From the NCBI RefSeq assembly GCF_001445655.1, contig NZ_LNBE01000002.1, forward strand, positions 248,001-312,000: DNA of 64,000 nucleotides, in the 5' to 3' direction. Under the pieces are notes generated by a model. It was not told the origin of the DNA. It did not search any database and saw nothing but the letters and a program-made list of their open reading frames with translations. This stretch comes from Streptomyces roseifaciens. GTDB lineage: Bacteria > Actinomycetota > Actinomycetes > Streptomycetales > Streptomycetaceae. Below are positions 26,251-34,079 of this stretch, piece by piece. Made by a program: the position numbers and the translations under genes. The stretch's first letter is position 1; each line of letters begins with the position of its first letter.

Positions 26251-27119
26251 CCGCCACCGTCCGGCAGGCCGCTCCCGCGGGAGCGCCCGCGGAAGTCCCC
26301 GCGGTGCCGCCCGCCTCCGCCGCGGCGGTCCGGGCCATCCAGGACGCGGCGCACGCCACCGCGCCCATCCCCCTCGCCGAGGTCAACGCGCGCGCCGAGC
26401 TGATGGCGCGCTTCGACCGGAGCTACCTCGTACCGGCGGAGACCTTCCTCTATATAGCGGCCCGGCTGACCGACCCCCGCAGACCCGGCGGCCCCTTCCG
26501 CGCCCTCACCATCGACGGCCGCCGCGCATTCCGCTACCACTCCGTCTACTACGACACCCCGGGCCTGCGCTCCTTCCACGACCACCGGCAGGGCCGCAGG
26601 CTCCGGTTCAAGGTGCGGGAGCGGGTCTACCAGGACACGGGGGAGCGGCAGTTCGAGGTCAAGCTGAAGGGGCGCCGGGGCGACACCGTCAAGCACCGGC
26701 GGCCGCTGGCCGGCACGGACACCCCGCTCGACGCGGGCTACCGCGCCTTCCTCGCCGACACCCTGCGGCGCTCCTACGGCATCGACTCGCCCGCGACCCT
26801 GCAGCCCTCGCTCAGCACGGACTACCTGCGCGCGACGTTCGTGGCCGACGGGGAACGCATCACGTGCGACGCGGGTCTCGTCTGCGACGACCTGCGCGCC
26901 GGGGCCGGGCACCGGGTGCGTTGCGCCGCGGACCTCGTCCTCGTCGAGACCAAGACCGCCGGGCACCTGACGGACGCCGACCGGCTCCTGCACGCGTGCG
27001 GGGTGCGGCCGGCGGTCTTCACGAAGTACTGCGGGGCGCTGGCCGCCCTCAGCCCGGCCCTCCCCGCCAACCGCTGGCGGCGGGCGGCGCGTTCCGCGTT
27101 CGGGGAGGCGGAGAAGTAG
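26247..27119 (+). CDS. VTC-domain polyphosphate polymerase family protein
   Basis: A 290-residue protein with the CYTH-like VTC tunnel fold. Visible elements are FDRSYLVPAETF, YHSVYYDTPGLRSFHDH, the basic RRLRFKVRERVY strand, EVKLKGRRG, and LVLVETKTAG with the metal-binding Glu. In yeast the Vtc4 domain makes polyphosphate from ATP; bacterial homologues are placed in the same family. The overlap with the DUF4956 gene (GTG 26247, GGGGGG upstream) supports a two-gene unit. CotH-type and carbohydrate-binding genes that often accompany such pairs are absent. Polyphosphate synthesis here is inferred from the family. Confidence 0.87.
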   Translation: MTATVRQAAPAGAPAEVPAVPPASAAAVRAIQDAAHATAPIPLAEVNARAELMARFDRSYLVPAETFLYIAARLTDPRRPGGPFRALTIDGRRAFRYHSVYYDTPGLRSFHDHRQGRRLRFKVRERVYQDTGERQFEVKLKGRRGDTVKHRRPLAGTDTPLDAGYRAFLADTLRRSYGIDSPATLQPSLSTDYLRATFVADGERITCDAGLVCDDLRAGAGHRVRCAADLVLVETKTAGHLTDADRLLHACGVRPAVFTKYCGALAALSPALPANRWRRAARSAFGEAEK

Positions 27120-27164
27120 GGGAGAGGGGCCGGACCTGCCGTGAGGAGACGCCGCGCGGCGGCG

Positions 27165-28301
27165 CTACCGACCGCCGTCACGGGGCGCCGTCAGCTCCTT
27201 GAGCTCCTTGTCGAGCCACTTGAGCACCACCGGGTACTCCTCGCGCCACGTCTGGAAGTTGTGGCCGCCCTCGTCCCGTACGAGCTTGTCGACCTTGAGC
27301 GGCGGCTTGGCCTTCTGCGCGAACTTCAGGCTCGGCCCGTAGTTGCCCTCGTTCTTGCTGGTGCCCACGAGCAGGGACACCGGCGGCGGGGGCATGTGCT
27401 CCAGACGCCACGTCAGGTCGTTCTCGTTCCTGTACGCCTTGCTGCCGGCGTAGAGGTCGCCCGTCTTGCCGTCCTGGCGTGCGAAGTAGTCGGCGGACAG
27501 GCCCGCTGCGGCGCCGTAGCGCGCCGGGTTGGTCATCGCGAGCTTCAGCGCGCAGTAGCCGCCGGTGGAGTTGCCGACGGCGCCCCAGCTGCCGGGGGCG
27601 TCGGAGGCGCGGTAGACGTCGGTCACGGCCAGCGGCACGTCCTCGTTGAAGAAGGCGAGCGCCTGCGGACCGCCCGGCACGTCCGTGCAGTTGGTGTCGC
27701 GGTCGGCGACCACCGAGGGCCGGACCAGCAGGTAGATCGTCGGCCTGATCTCCTTCTTCATGATGGCGGCGGAGGCGGCCTGCGGGACCTTCAGCTGGGT
27801 GATGAGGTTCTTGGAGACCCCCGGCTGGCCGGTGATCACCACCACCACGGGGAACTTCTCCTTCTCGTGCCCCTTCTGGAAGTACTCGGGCGGCAGGTAG
27901 GCGTAGCCGTCCATGCTCAGCCCGGTGACCGGTCCGCGGATCTGCACGCGGTCCACCTGCCCGGCCTTCTCGCGGGTGCCCTTGAGCCCGATGGACTCCT
28001 GCCCCTGCACGGTGAGGGCGGGCGGCCGCCTGCCGTCCTTCGTGCCCGGCTGCAGGACCTGTTTGCTCGACGCGCGGCCCAGCAGCTCGTTCCAGTTCGA
28101 GTAGAAGCCGTACTCGTTGTTCGCGGCGACGAGCAGCACGGCCAGGATGCCGACCTGCGTCACGACGAGCAGGCCGAGGCGGCCCGCCCACGCCAGGGGT
28201 CCCTTCCGCGCGGCCCGGGGCCACAGCCACAGCGCGAGCGCGCTCACCGCGACGGCGATGAGCACGAGGACGAGCAGGAACGTCTGGGACGTCAGACCCA
28301 C
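27165..28301 (-). CDS. Membrane-anchored serine esterase (antigen-85/esterase D-like)
   Basis: A 378-residue protein with two or three N-terminal membrane segments (about residues 5-27 and 42-60) and an extracellular alpha/beta-hydrolase domain. GNSTGGYCAL supplies the nucleophile Ser245; EGGHNFQTW supplies the His. The layout matches the actinobacterial esterase family related to mycolyltransferases; Streptomyces makes no mycolates, so the substrate is unknown. GTG 28301 is chosen over the GTG three codons earlier because GAGGAG sits 8 bases upstream of it and overlaps the earlier one. The promoter region at 28311-28456 is AT-rich. Confidence 0.83.
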   Translation of the reverse strand: MGLTSQTFLLVLVLIAVAVSALALWLWPRAARKGPLAWAGRLGLLVVTQVGILAVLLVAANNEYGFYSNWNELLGRASSKQVLQPGTKDGRRPPALTVQGQESIGLKGTREKAGQVDRVQIRGPVTGLSMDGYAYLPPEYFQKGHEKEKFPVVVVITGQPGVSKNLITQLKVPQAASAAIMKKEIRPTIYLLVRPSVVADRDTNCTDVPGGPQALAFFNEDVPLAVTDVYRASDAPGSWGAVGNSTGGYCALKLAMTNPARYGAAAGLSADYFARQDGKTGDLYAGSKAYRNENDLTWRLEHMPPPPVSLLVGTSKNEGNYGPSLKFAQKAKPPLKVDKLVRDEGGHNFQTWREEYPVVLKWLDKELKELTAPRDGGR

Positions 28302-28362
28302 GGCAGTCACTCCTCTTGGAGGGCGCGTTACGCCGGGAGAGACGGGGAATCAGTGGAAGGGG

Positions 28363-28404
28363 TTTCGTCTTTTGAGACAGAATTTCATCTTATATGGAAA
28401 GGGG
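28363..28404 (-). promoter_or_regulatory. AT-rich promoter/operator candidate before the esterase gene
   Basis: A sharply AT-rich island in GC-rich surroundings. It contains GTCT-TTTG-AGAC as a perfect 4-base-arm repeat and a TTTC...GGAAA pair around ATCTTATAT. IclR-type or MarR-type binding is possible but cannot be assigned. Confidence 0.4.
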
Positions 28405-28456
28405 TGGCCGCACTCCTGGTCCGGCCCCCCTCGTCCGTCCCCCGTCCGGCCGTCCC

Positions 28457-29455
28457 TCAGCCGGCGGCCTCCAGCCGCTCCAGCAGGGCCGCCTCCCGCT
28501 CCGGGGCGAGCCCCAGCGGCGGCCGGTCCGGGCGCTGCGGGGCCCGGCCGCCGAGCTCCTGCAGCCATGCCCACGTGGCCGCCACGGTCTCGGCCGCGGG
28601 CCTGCAGTGCAGTCCCGCCGCGAGGGCCTTGGAGGCGTCCCCCCGGTGGAGCACGTCGTACAGCTCGCCCGGCGGCACCCACACCGGCAGATCGGTCCAG
28701 GGCTCGATGCCGGCGGACAGGATCTCCTCGGGCCCGGTCCAGCGCAGGACCGCACCGGAGCCCGTCGCGCGGACGCAGGCCTCCAGCAGCTCGCCCATGG
28801 TGGCGTGCCCGGGCGGGCTCACGAGGTTGTACGGGCCGCCGAGCCCGGCCGCGAGGGCGTCGAGGATCCAGGCGGCGAGGTCGTGCACGTCGATGTACTG
28901 CACTCCCAGGTCGCGCGGGCCGGGGGCCAGCACCGTCCCGCCGCGGGCGATGCGCCCCAGCCACCACGGCAGCCGGCCCACGTTCTCGCCGGGGCCGAGG
29001 ACGAGCCCGGCCCGTACCAGCAGCGCCCGGTCGCCGAAGGAGCCGAGGGCCGCCAGCTCCCCGCCGCGTTTGGCCTCCGCGTAGCCCACGTCGCCGGCGT
29101 CCGGCGAGCCGTCCACCACGGGCCAGTCCTCGTCGTGCCCGGCCGGCGAGGGGTAGGTGTACACCGAGCCGCTGGAGACGTAGGCGTACCGCCCGGCGCG
29201 CCCGGCCAGCAGCCGCGCCGCGTCCCGCACGGCCGACGGCGCCCACGACCAGGTGTCGACGACGGCGTCCCACTCGCCGTGCCCGAGCGCCCGCAGCCCG
29301 TCCGCGTCCCGGCGGTCGCCGTGCAGGGCCGCGACGCCCTCCGGCGGCGCGTGGCGGCCCCGGTGGAAGACCGTCACCTGCCAGCCGCGGGCCAGGGCCG
29401 CCTCGGTGACGGCGCGGCCCACGAACTCCGTGCCGCCCAGTATCAGTAGCCTCAT
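28457..29455 (-). CDS. NAD-dependent epimerase/dehydratase (reductase) family protein
   Basis: A 332-residue Rossmann-fold SDR protein beginning MRLLILGGTEFVGRAV with the nucleotide-binding GGTEFVG. The YVSSGSVYTYPSPAGHDED segment corresponds to the substrate/Ser-Tyr region, and RAGLVLGPGENVGRLPWWLGRIARGG is typical of the isoflavone-reductase-like actinobacterial subgroup. Substrate unknown. ATG 29455 begins the nucleotide-binding strand, with GGTGGGGG just upstream. It is followed downstream by the esterase gene on the same strand but with its own intervening promoter region. Confidence 0.82.
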   Translation of the reverse strand: MRLLILGGTEFVGRAVTEAALARGWQVTVFHRGRHAPPEGVAALHGDRRDADGLRALGHGEWDAVVDTWSWAPSAVRDAARLLAGRAGRYAYVSSGSVYTYPSPAGHDEDWPVVDGSPDAGDVGYAEAKRGGELAALGSFGDRALLVRAGLVLGPGENVGRLPWWLGRIARGGTVLAPGPRDLGVQYIDVHDLAAWILDALAAGLGGPYNLVSPPGHATMGELLEACVRATGSGAVLRWTGPEEILSAGIEPWTDLPVWVPPGELYDVLHRGDASKALAAGLHCRPAAETVAATWAWLQELGGRAPQRPDRPPLGLAPEREAALLERLEAAG

Positions 29456-29760
29456 GCCCCCACCCTGCCTCCTGGACCCCACCTCGGGGAAGGAGGGACG
29501 GGCGGTAAGGGGCCGGGAAACGGGAGGGCGGGGGGCGGGAGGGGGCGGAGGCGGGCACCGCCCCGAAGGGGGGCAACCTTACTTAGAGGGCGAGGAGTTG
29601 CTTCCGGTTGCGTCCCGGCACGGACGGCGGTCCCGACCGGTGAGATCGCCTACGGCGGCGGCCGGGGGGATGTATGCGGCGATCAGGGGATACAGAAGAA
29701 AAGTCGGACGGCTGTCATCAGGCCGATCTCGGGACGGCCCGGCGCTCACGGTACCCCTGG

Positions 29761-29788
29761 GGCGCCCGGGGGCACGCGTCCGGGCGCC
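29761..29788. repeat. Inverted repeat (9-bp arms)
   Basis: GGCGCCCGG and CCGGGCGCC flank a 10-base loop. Could be a terminator or a leader hairpin. Confidence 0.5.
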
Positions 29789-29973
29789 CGTGCCGGACGG
29801 CGGTGTCGCCACAGGTCACCGGTGGGCCCGTCGCCCGGCGCGGCGGTGTCGCCCGCGCCGTGGAGCGTGATCGCGCGGCGCTCAATTCCGGCCAGGGAAG
29901 CGCGAGTTCCGTCCCGCTCATGGCCAGTGGGCCAGCGAGACCTCCGGGCATGGCGCACTATATGCCTGGGCGG

Positions 29974-30008
29974 TCGAGAGACTGTTGAGGGACTCAAGTG
30001 CCTCTCGA
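29974..30008 (+). promoter_or_regulatory. Nested hairpin in the exopolysaccharide leader
   Basis: Outer arms TCGAGAG/CTCTCGA (7 bp) enclose inner arms TTGAG/CTCAA (5 bp) with a GGA loop and a 4+4 internal loop. It lies just downstream of a TATA-like element. Confidence 0.5.
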
Positions 30009-30050
30009 TGCCGTGGCACGGGCACGCTTGTGCCCGCCGCCCGCGCTGTG

Positions 30051-30082
30051 CCGTGCGGTCCGGCTCCGGCCGTGCGGTCCGG
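30051..30082. repeat. 13-bp direct repeat
   Basis: CCGTGCGGTCCGG is repeated exactly with a 19-base period, about 200 bases upstream of the deacetylase start. Confidence 0.55.
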
Positions 30083-30281
30083 TCACGGGCATCGGTGTCC
30101 GTGCCGTTGGGGGGATCGGGCAGGCGGTCGGGTGGGGAGGCGCGACCGCCGTGGGGCCGTGCCACCGGGGACCAACAGGGGATCGATTCGATGTGCGGGC
30201 CGGGCCGTCGGCGCCGCTCGCACGTGTCTTTGGAACCGGAGGGCCGCGCCGTGCGCGCCGCCGTCCTGGGGGGAGAATCCT

Positions 30282-32459
30282 ATGGGTCGTTCGACCCGCC
30301 TTGCCGCAGCATGGACTGCGGCCGCCCTGCTCGCCGTCGCCGTTCCGGCCGGGGGCGCCCACGCCGCCGACCCGGCGCCGAGGATCGACCTGCGGGTCCT
30401 CGTCGTGGACGACGGCGGGCCCGCCACGGAGGCGATCCGGGCGGAGCTCGACGGCGCCGGCACGCCGTACACCGCGGTGAACCTGACGGACGGCGGGCGG
30501 CCGCGCATCGACGAGGCGTTCCTCAGCGACACCGTGGACGGCAGACCGCGGGCCAGATTCCAGGGCGTGGTGCTGCCGAACGAGAACCCCTTCGGGGCGG
30601 GCTCGCCGGAGATGGCCGCCCTGGCCTCCTTCGAGAAGCGCTTCGGCATCCGCCAGGTCGACGCCTACACGTACGCCGGCCCCCGGGTCGGGCTCAACAG
30701 CCCCCAGGACACCGGCTACAGCGGCCCCCTGGACGGCAGGACCGCCCAGGTGACGGCCGACGGCGCCACAGGACCCTTCGGCTACCTCAAGAAAAACGTT
30801 CCTTTCGAGGACAACGACCCCTCGGTCAACGAGAGCTACGGCTATCTCGCCGCGCCCCTCGCCCAGCAGGAACAGGGCGCGACCTACACCAGCTACCTCG
30901 ACGCACCGATCCCCGGCGGCACCGCGCGCGGCTCGCTGATCGGCCAGTACACCCACGACGGCCGCAGCGAGCTGGTCGTCACCTTCATCGCCAACCAGTA
31001 CCAGAGCCAGTTCCGCCTGGTCTCGCGCGGCATCGTGGAGTGGCTGACCCAGGGCATCCACCTGGGCGCCTCGCGCAATTACCTCGGCGTGCACGTCGAC
31101 GACGTCTTCGCCTCCGACGACCGCTGGGACGTCAAGCGCAAGTGCACCCCCGGCGACGTCGACTGCCCCGGCAACCCCGCCCCCGACAGCCCGCCGATAC
31201 GCATGACGGCCGCCGACGCGCAGTACGCCAAGCAGTGGGCGCAGAGCCACAACCTCCCGCTGGACCTGGCCTACAACGGCGTCGGCAGCGAGGAGTTCAA
31301 GGCGGAGCACGGCGGCACGTACGACCCGCTGCTCGACCAGCTCCGCACCGACCAGAAGTCCTTCCGCTGGATCAATCACACCTACACCCACGCCTTCCTC
31401 GGCTGCGTGCAGAACACCACCGTCGTGCCGTGGAAGTGCGCCACCGACCTGCTGGGCAACGTGCGCTGGGTCAGCCGCACCGCCATCAACGGCGAGATCG
31501 GCAACAACCTCAACTGGGCCGCCCGCCAAGGCCTCACCCTCGACAAGGACGAACTGGTCACCGGTGAGCACTCCGGCCTGAAGACCCTGCCCCAGCAGAA
31601 CAAGGACAACCCCGAGCTCGCGCCGGCCCTCACGCAGAACGGCGTCGGCTGGGTCGCCAGCGACAACTCCCGCGAGCGCCAGCAGCGCCAGGTCGGCCCC
31701 GCGCTCACCGTGCCGCGCTACCCGATGAACGTCTACTACAACGTCGGCAAGGCCACCGAGCAGACCGACGAGTACAACTGGCTGTACACGAAGAAGGCCG
31801 ACGGCGGCAGCGGCATCTGCGAGAACTCCACCACGACCACCTGTCTGAAGGCCCCACTGGACGTGAAGACCGGCTTCTCGTCCTACATCGTGCCCCTCGA
31901 GGCCCGCATCGCCATGGGCCACGTCCTCGCCAACGACCCGCGCCCGCACTTCATGCACCAGTCCAACCTCGCCGAGGAGCGGATCGGCTACACCGTCCTG
32001 GAGAAGGTCCTCTCCGACTACTCCGGCCTCTACGCCGACAACACCCCGCTGGTCAACCTCCGCATGCGGGACATCGGCACGGAGATGAGCAAGCGGGCCG
32101 CATGGGCCGCCGCCCTCTCCGCCGGCAAGGTCACCGCCTACCGCATCGGCAGCACCGTCACCGTCTCCGCACCCGCCGGCACACAGCTCTCCGCCACCCT
32201 GCCCGGCGGCACCGTCCGCAACGACACCCAGGCCGCCTTCGGCGACGCCTATGCAGGCCTGCGCTCCGGCTGGGCCGCCCCCGCCGCAGGCCAGGACCGG
32301 CTGGACCTCACCCTGCCCGCCGGCGCCACCCCGGCAGCCCGCGCACTGACCTCCGCCACCGCCGGCGCACAGCACCCGGCCGCGAAGGCACTCCCGGTCC
32401 CCGAGGGCGTCACCGCCCGCGTGCCCTACGGCCCCGGGGATGCCGCCGCCCGGCGCTGA
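30282..32459 (+). CDS. Secreted polysaccharide deacetylase, Agd3/CE18-like, with N-terminal beta domain
   Basis: A 725-residue exported protein (signal peptide to about residue 29, AHAADPA). The deacetylase metal motif is visible as HVDDVF with D273/D274, and the second motif as H366-T-Y-T-H370 (INHTYTHAF); RYPMNVYYNV and FMHQSN are further family-like segments. The layout, a ~240-residue N-terminal domain before a non-NodB deacetylase, resembles Agd3, the fungal galactosaminogalactan deacetylase (CE18 with CBM87). ATG 30282 has GGGGGGAGA six bases upstream. First gene of the eight-gene locus; it would generate free amines on the exported polymer. Family placement is from memory of motifs and needs a profile search. 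Confidence 0.75.
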   Translation: MGRSTRLAAAWTAAALLAVAVPAGGAHAADPAPRIDLRVLVVDDGGPATEAIRAELDGAGTPYTAVNLTDGGRPRIDEAFLSDTVDGRPRARFQGVVLPNENPFGAGSPEMAALASFEKRFGIRQVDAYTYAGPRVGLNSPQDTGYSGPLDGRTAQVTADGATGPFGYLKKNVPFEDNDPSVNESYGYLAAPLAQQEQGATYTSYLDAPIPGGTARGSLIGQYTHDGRSELVVTFIANQYQSQFRLVSRGIVEWLTQGIHLGASRNYLGVHVDDVFASDDRWDVKRKCTPGDVDCPGNPAPDSPPIRMTAADAQYAKQWAQSHNLPLDLAYNGVGSEEFKAEHGGTYDPLLDQLRTDQKSFRWINHTYTHAFLGCVQNTTVVPWKCATDLLGNVRWVSRTAINGEIGNNLNWAARQGLTLDKDELVTGEHSGLKTLPQQNKDNPELAPALTQNGVGWVASDNSRERQQRQVGPALTVPRYPMNVYYNVGKATEQTDEYNWLYTKKADGGSGICENSTTTTCLKAPLDVKTGFSSYIVPLEARIAMGHVLANDPRPHFMHQSNLAEERIGYTVLEKVLSDYSGLYADNTPLVNLRMRDIGTEMSKRAAWAAALSAGKVTAYRIGSTVTVSAPAGTQLSATLPGGTVRNDTQAAFGDAYAGLRSGWAAPAAGQDRLDLTLPAGATPAARALTSATAGAQHPAAKALPVPEGVTARVPYGPGDAAARR

Positions 32460-32525
32460 CCCGGACCGCCATCACTCCGTGCCGCACCACCCATGTACAG
32501 CCGACACTGGAGAGAACCGAGTTCT

Positions 32526-34079
32526 ATGCACGGACCGCCTGCCGAAACGGCATCCGACACTCCCACGGTGACCCTGCTCACCGAGGGAACGTACCCGCAC
32601 AGCCATGGCGGAGTGAGCGTGTGGTGCGACCAGCTCGTCCAGGGCATGCCCGACGTCGACTTCCGGGTCATCGCGGTCACCGGCACCGGCCGCGAACCGC
32701 TCGCCTGGGAACTGCCCGGCCACGTCCGGAAGGTGGAGAGCCACGCCCTGTGGGGACCTCCGCCCCCCGGCCGCGCCCCGCGCGGCCGGGACCTGCGGGC
32801 CTTCCTCACCGCCTACGAACAGTTCCTGCTGTCCCTCCTGGACCCGGACCAGGAGCCGCACTTCGCCCGGACCTTCTACCGCCTCGCCGACCACGCCGCC
32901 TCCGGCACCCTGTCGGCCGCCCTGCGCGGCGAGGCCGCCGCCCGCACCCTCGTCCGCGTCTGGAACCGGCCGCACCTGCACACCGCGGCCGCCCGCCCCA
33001 CCCTGCACGACGCCCTGCTGGCCACCGACCTGCTGGAGCACGCGCTGCGCCCGCTCGCGGCCACCCCGCCCGCCCGAGGCGTCACCCACGCCGTCAGCGG
33101 AGGGCTCGCGACGCTGCCCGGCCTGGTCGCCCACCACCGGCACGGCACGCCCTTCCTCCTCACCGAGCACGGCATCTACCTGCGCGAGCGCTACCTGAGC
33201 TTCCGCGCCGAGTCCTACCGCTGGCCGGTCAAGGCCCTGATGCTGGGCCTGTTCCGGCTGCTCGCCGTGGAGAGCTACCGGTGCGCCTCCCTGGTCACCC
33301 CCGGCAACCGCTACAACCGGCGCTGGGAGGAACACGGCGGCACCCCGCCCGACCGCATACGCACCGTCTACAACGGCGTCGACCCCACGGCCTTCCCGCC
33401 CGCCGGGCCCGAGCCGGACGCCCCGACGCTCAGCTGGGCCGGGCGCGTCGACCCCATCAAGGGCCTGGAGACGCTCATCCGCGCCTTCGCGCTCGTCCGA
33501 GAGGAGATCCCCGAGGCCCGCCTGCGGCTCTTCGGCGGCACCCCGCGCGGCGGCGAGGGCTACCGCACCGCCTGCGAGAAGCTCGCCGCGGAACTCGGCG
33601 CCGGCGAAGCCGTCGTCTTCGAAGGGCGCGTCGACGACATCCGCGACGCCTACGCCGCCGGCAACGTCGTGATGCTCTCCAGCATCAGCGAAGGATTCCC
33701 CTTCACCCTCATCGAAGCCATGTCGTGCGGGCGGGCCACCGTCTCCACGGACGTCGGCGGCGTCCGCGAGGCCGTCGGCGACACCGGGTTCGTCGTACCG
33801 CCCCGCGACCCCGAGGCCATGGCCCGCGCCGCCCTCAAGCTCCTGCGCGACCCCGCGCAGCGCGCGGACATGGGGGAGCGGGCCCGGCTCCGGGTCATCG
33901 AACAGTTCACCCTCCGGCAGACCATCGACGCCTTCCGCGACATCTACCACGACCTCGCCGGCACCCGCCGGCCCGAGTCCGCCCTCGAACGGCCCCGGCG
34001 CAGGCAGGAGGCCCCGGCCCGGGCCCTCGCGGACGCCGAGAGACCCGTCATGGCCATGGCCGCGGGCGGTGCGGGATGA
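32526..34079 (+). CDS. pelF: PelF-like GT4 glycosyltransferase
   Basis: A 517-residue cytoplasmic glycosyltransferase. The N-terminal signature LLTEGTYPHSHGGVSVWCDQL is the DUF3492/PelF opening, and the C-terminal GT4 donor site reads SSISEGFPFTLIEAMSCG with the E-x7-E pair. PelF is the UDP-sugar polymerase of the Pel exopolysaccharide (GalNAc/GlcNAc-rich, partly deacetylated). ATG 32526 is preferred; GGAGAG lies 11-16 bases upstream, and an in-frame ATG at 32493 is possible. It overlaps the next gene (ATGA), which encodes a polytopic membrane protein as PelG does in pel operons. PelD, PelE, PelB and PelC are not present. Confidence 0.85.
   Translation: MHGPPAETASDTPTVTLLTEGTYPHSHGGVSVWCDQLVQGMPDVDFRVIAVTGTGREPLAWELPGHVRKVESHALWGPPPPGRAPRGRDLRAFLTAYEQFLLSLLDPDQEPHFARTFYRLADHAASGTLSAALRGEAAARTLVRVWNRPHLHTAAARPTLHDALLATDLLEHALRPLAATPPARGVTHAVSGGLATLPGLVAHHRHGTPFLLTEHGIYLRERYLSFRAESYRWPVKALMLGLFRLLAVESYRCASLVTPGNRYNRRWEEHGGTPPDRIRTVYNGVDPTAFPPAGPEPDAPTLSWAGRVDPIKGLETLIRAFALVREEIPEARLRLFGGTPRGGEGYRTACEKLAAELGAGEAVVFEGRVDDIRDAYAAGNVVMLSSISEGFPFTLIEAMSCGRATVSTDVGGVREAVGDTGFVVPPRDPEAMARAALKLLRDPAQRADMGERARLRVIEQFTLRQTIDAFRDIYHDLAGTRRPESALERPRRRQEAPARALADAERPVMAMAAGGAG

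Larger units (their letters stand above)
29456..30281. other. Long non-coding region upstream of the exopolysaccharide locus (826 bp)
   Basis: No gene with Streptomyces-like codon use was found here. Contents: a strongly G-rich tract (29500-29556) with many GGG runs, a 9-bp-arm inverted repeat (29761-29788), a TATA-like element (CACTATATG) near 29957-29965, a nested hairpin at 29974-30008, and a 13-bp direct repeat (30051-30063 and 30070-30082). The length and structure suggest complex control, or a structured 5' leader, for the downstream locus. It does not match c-di-GMP or ydaO riboswitch sequences that I know. Confidence 0.6.

Noticed and set aside
29674..30165. Short open frames on both strands in the 826-bp region
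   Set aside because: No ribosome-binding sites, Arg/Gly-rich composition and no recognisable domain; treated as non-coding.
32102..34075. Upstream part of a very long plus-strand frame that includes the exopolysaccharide membrane gene
   Set aside because: Only the part from ATG 34076 has membrane-protein character; the upstream part is antiphase to the PelF-like gene and Arg/Pro-rich.
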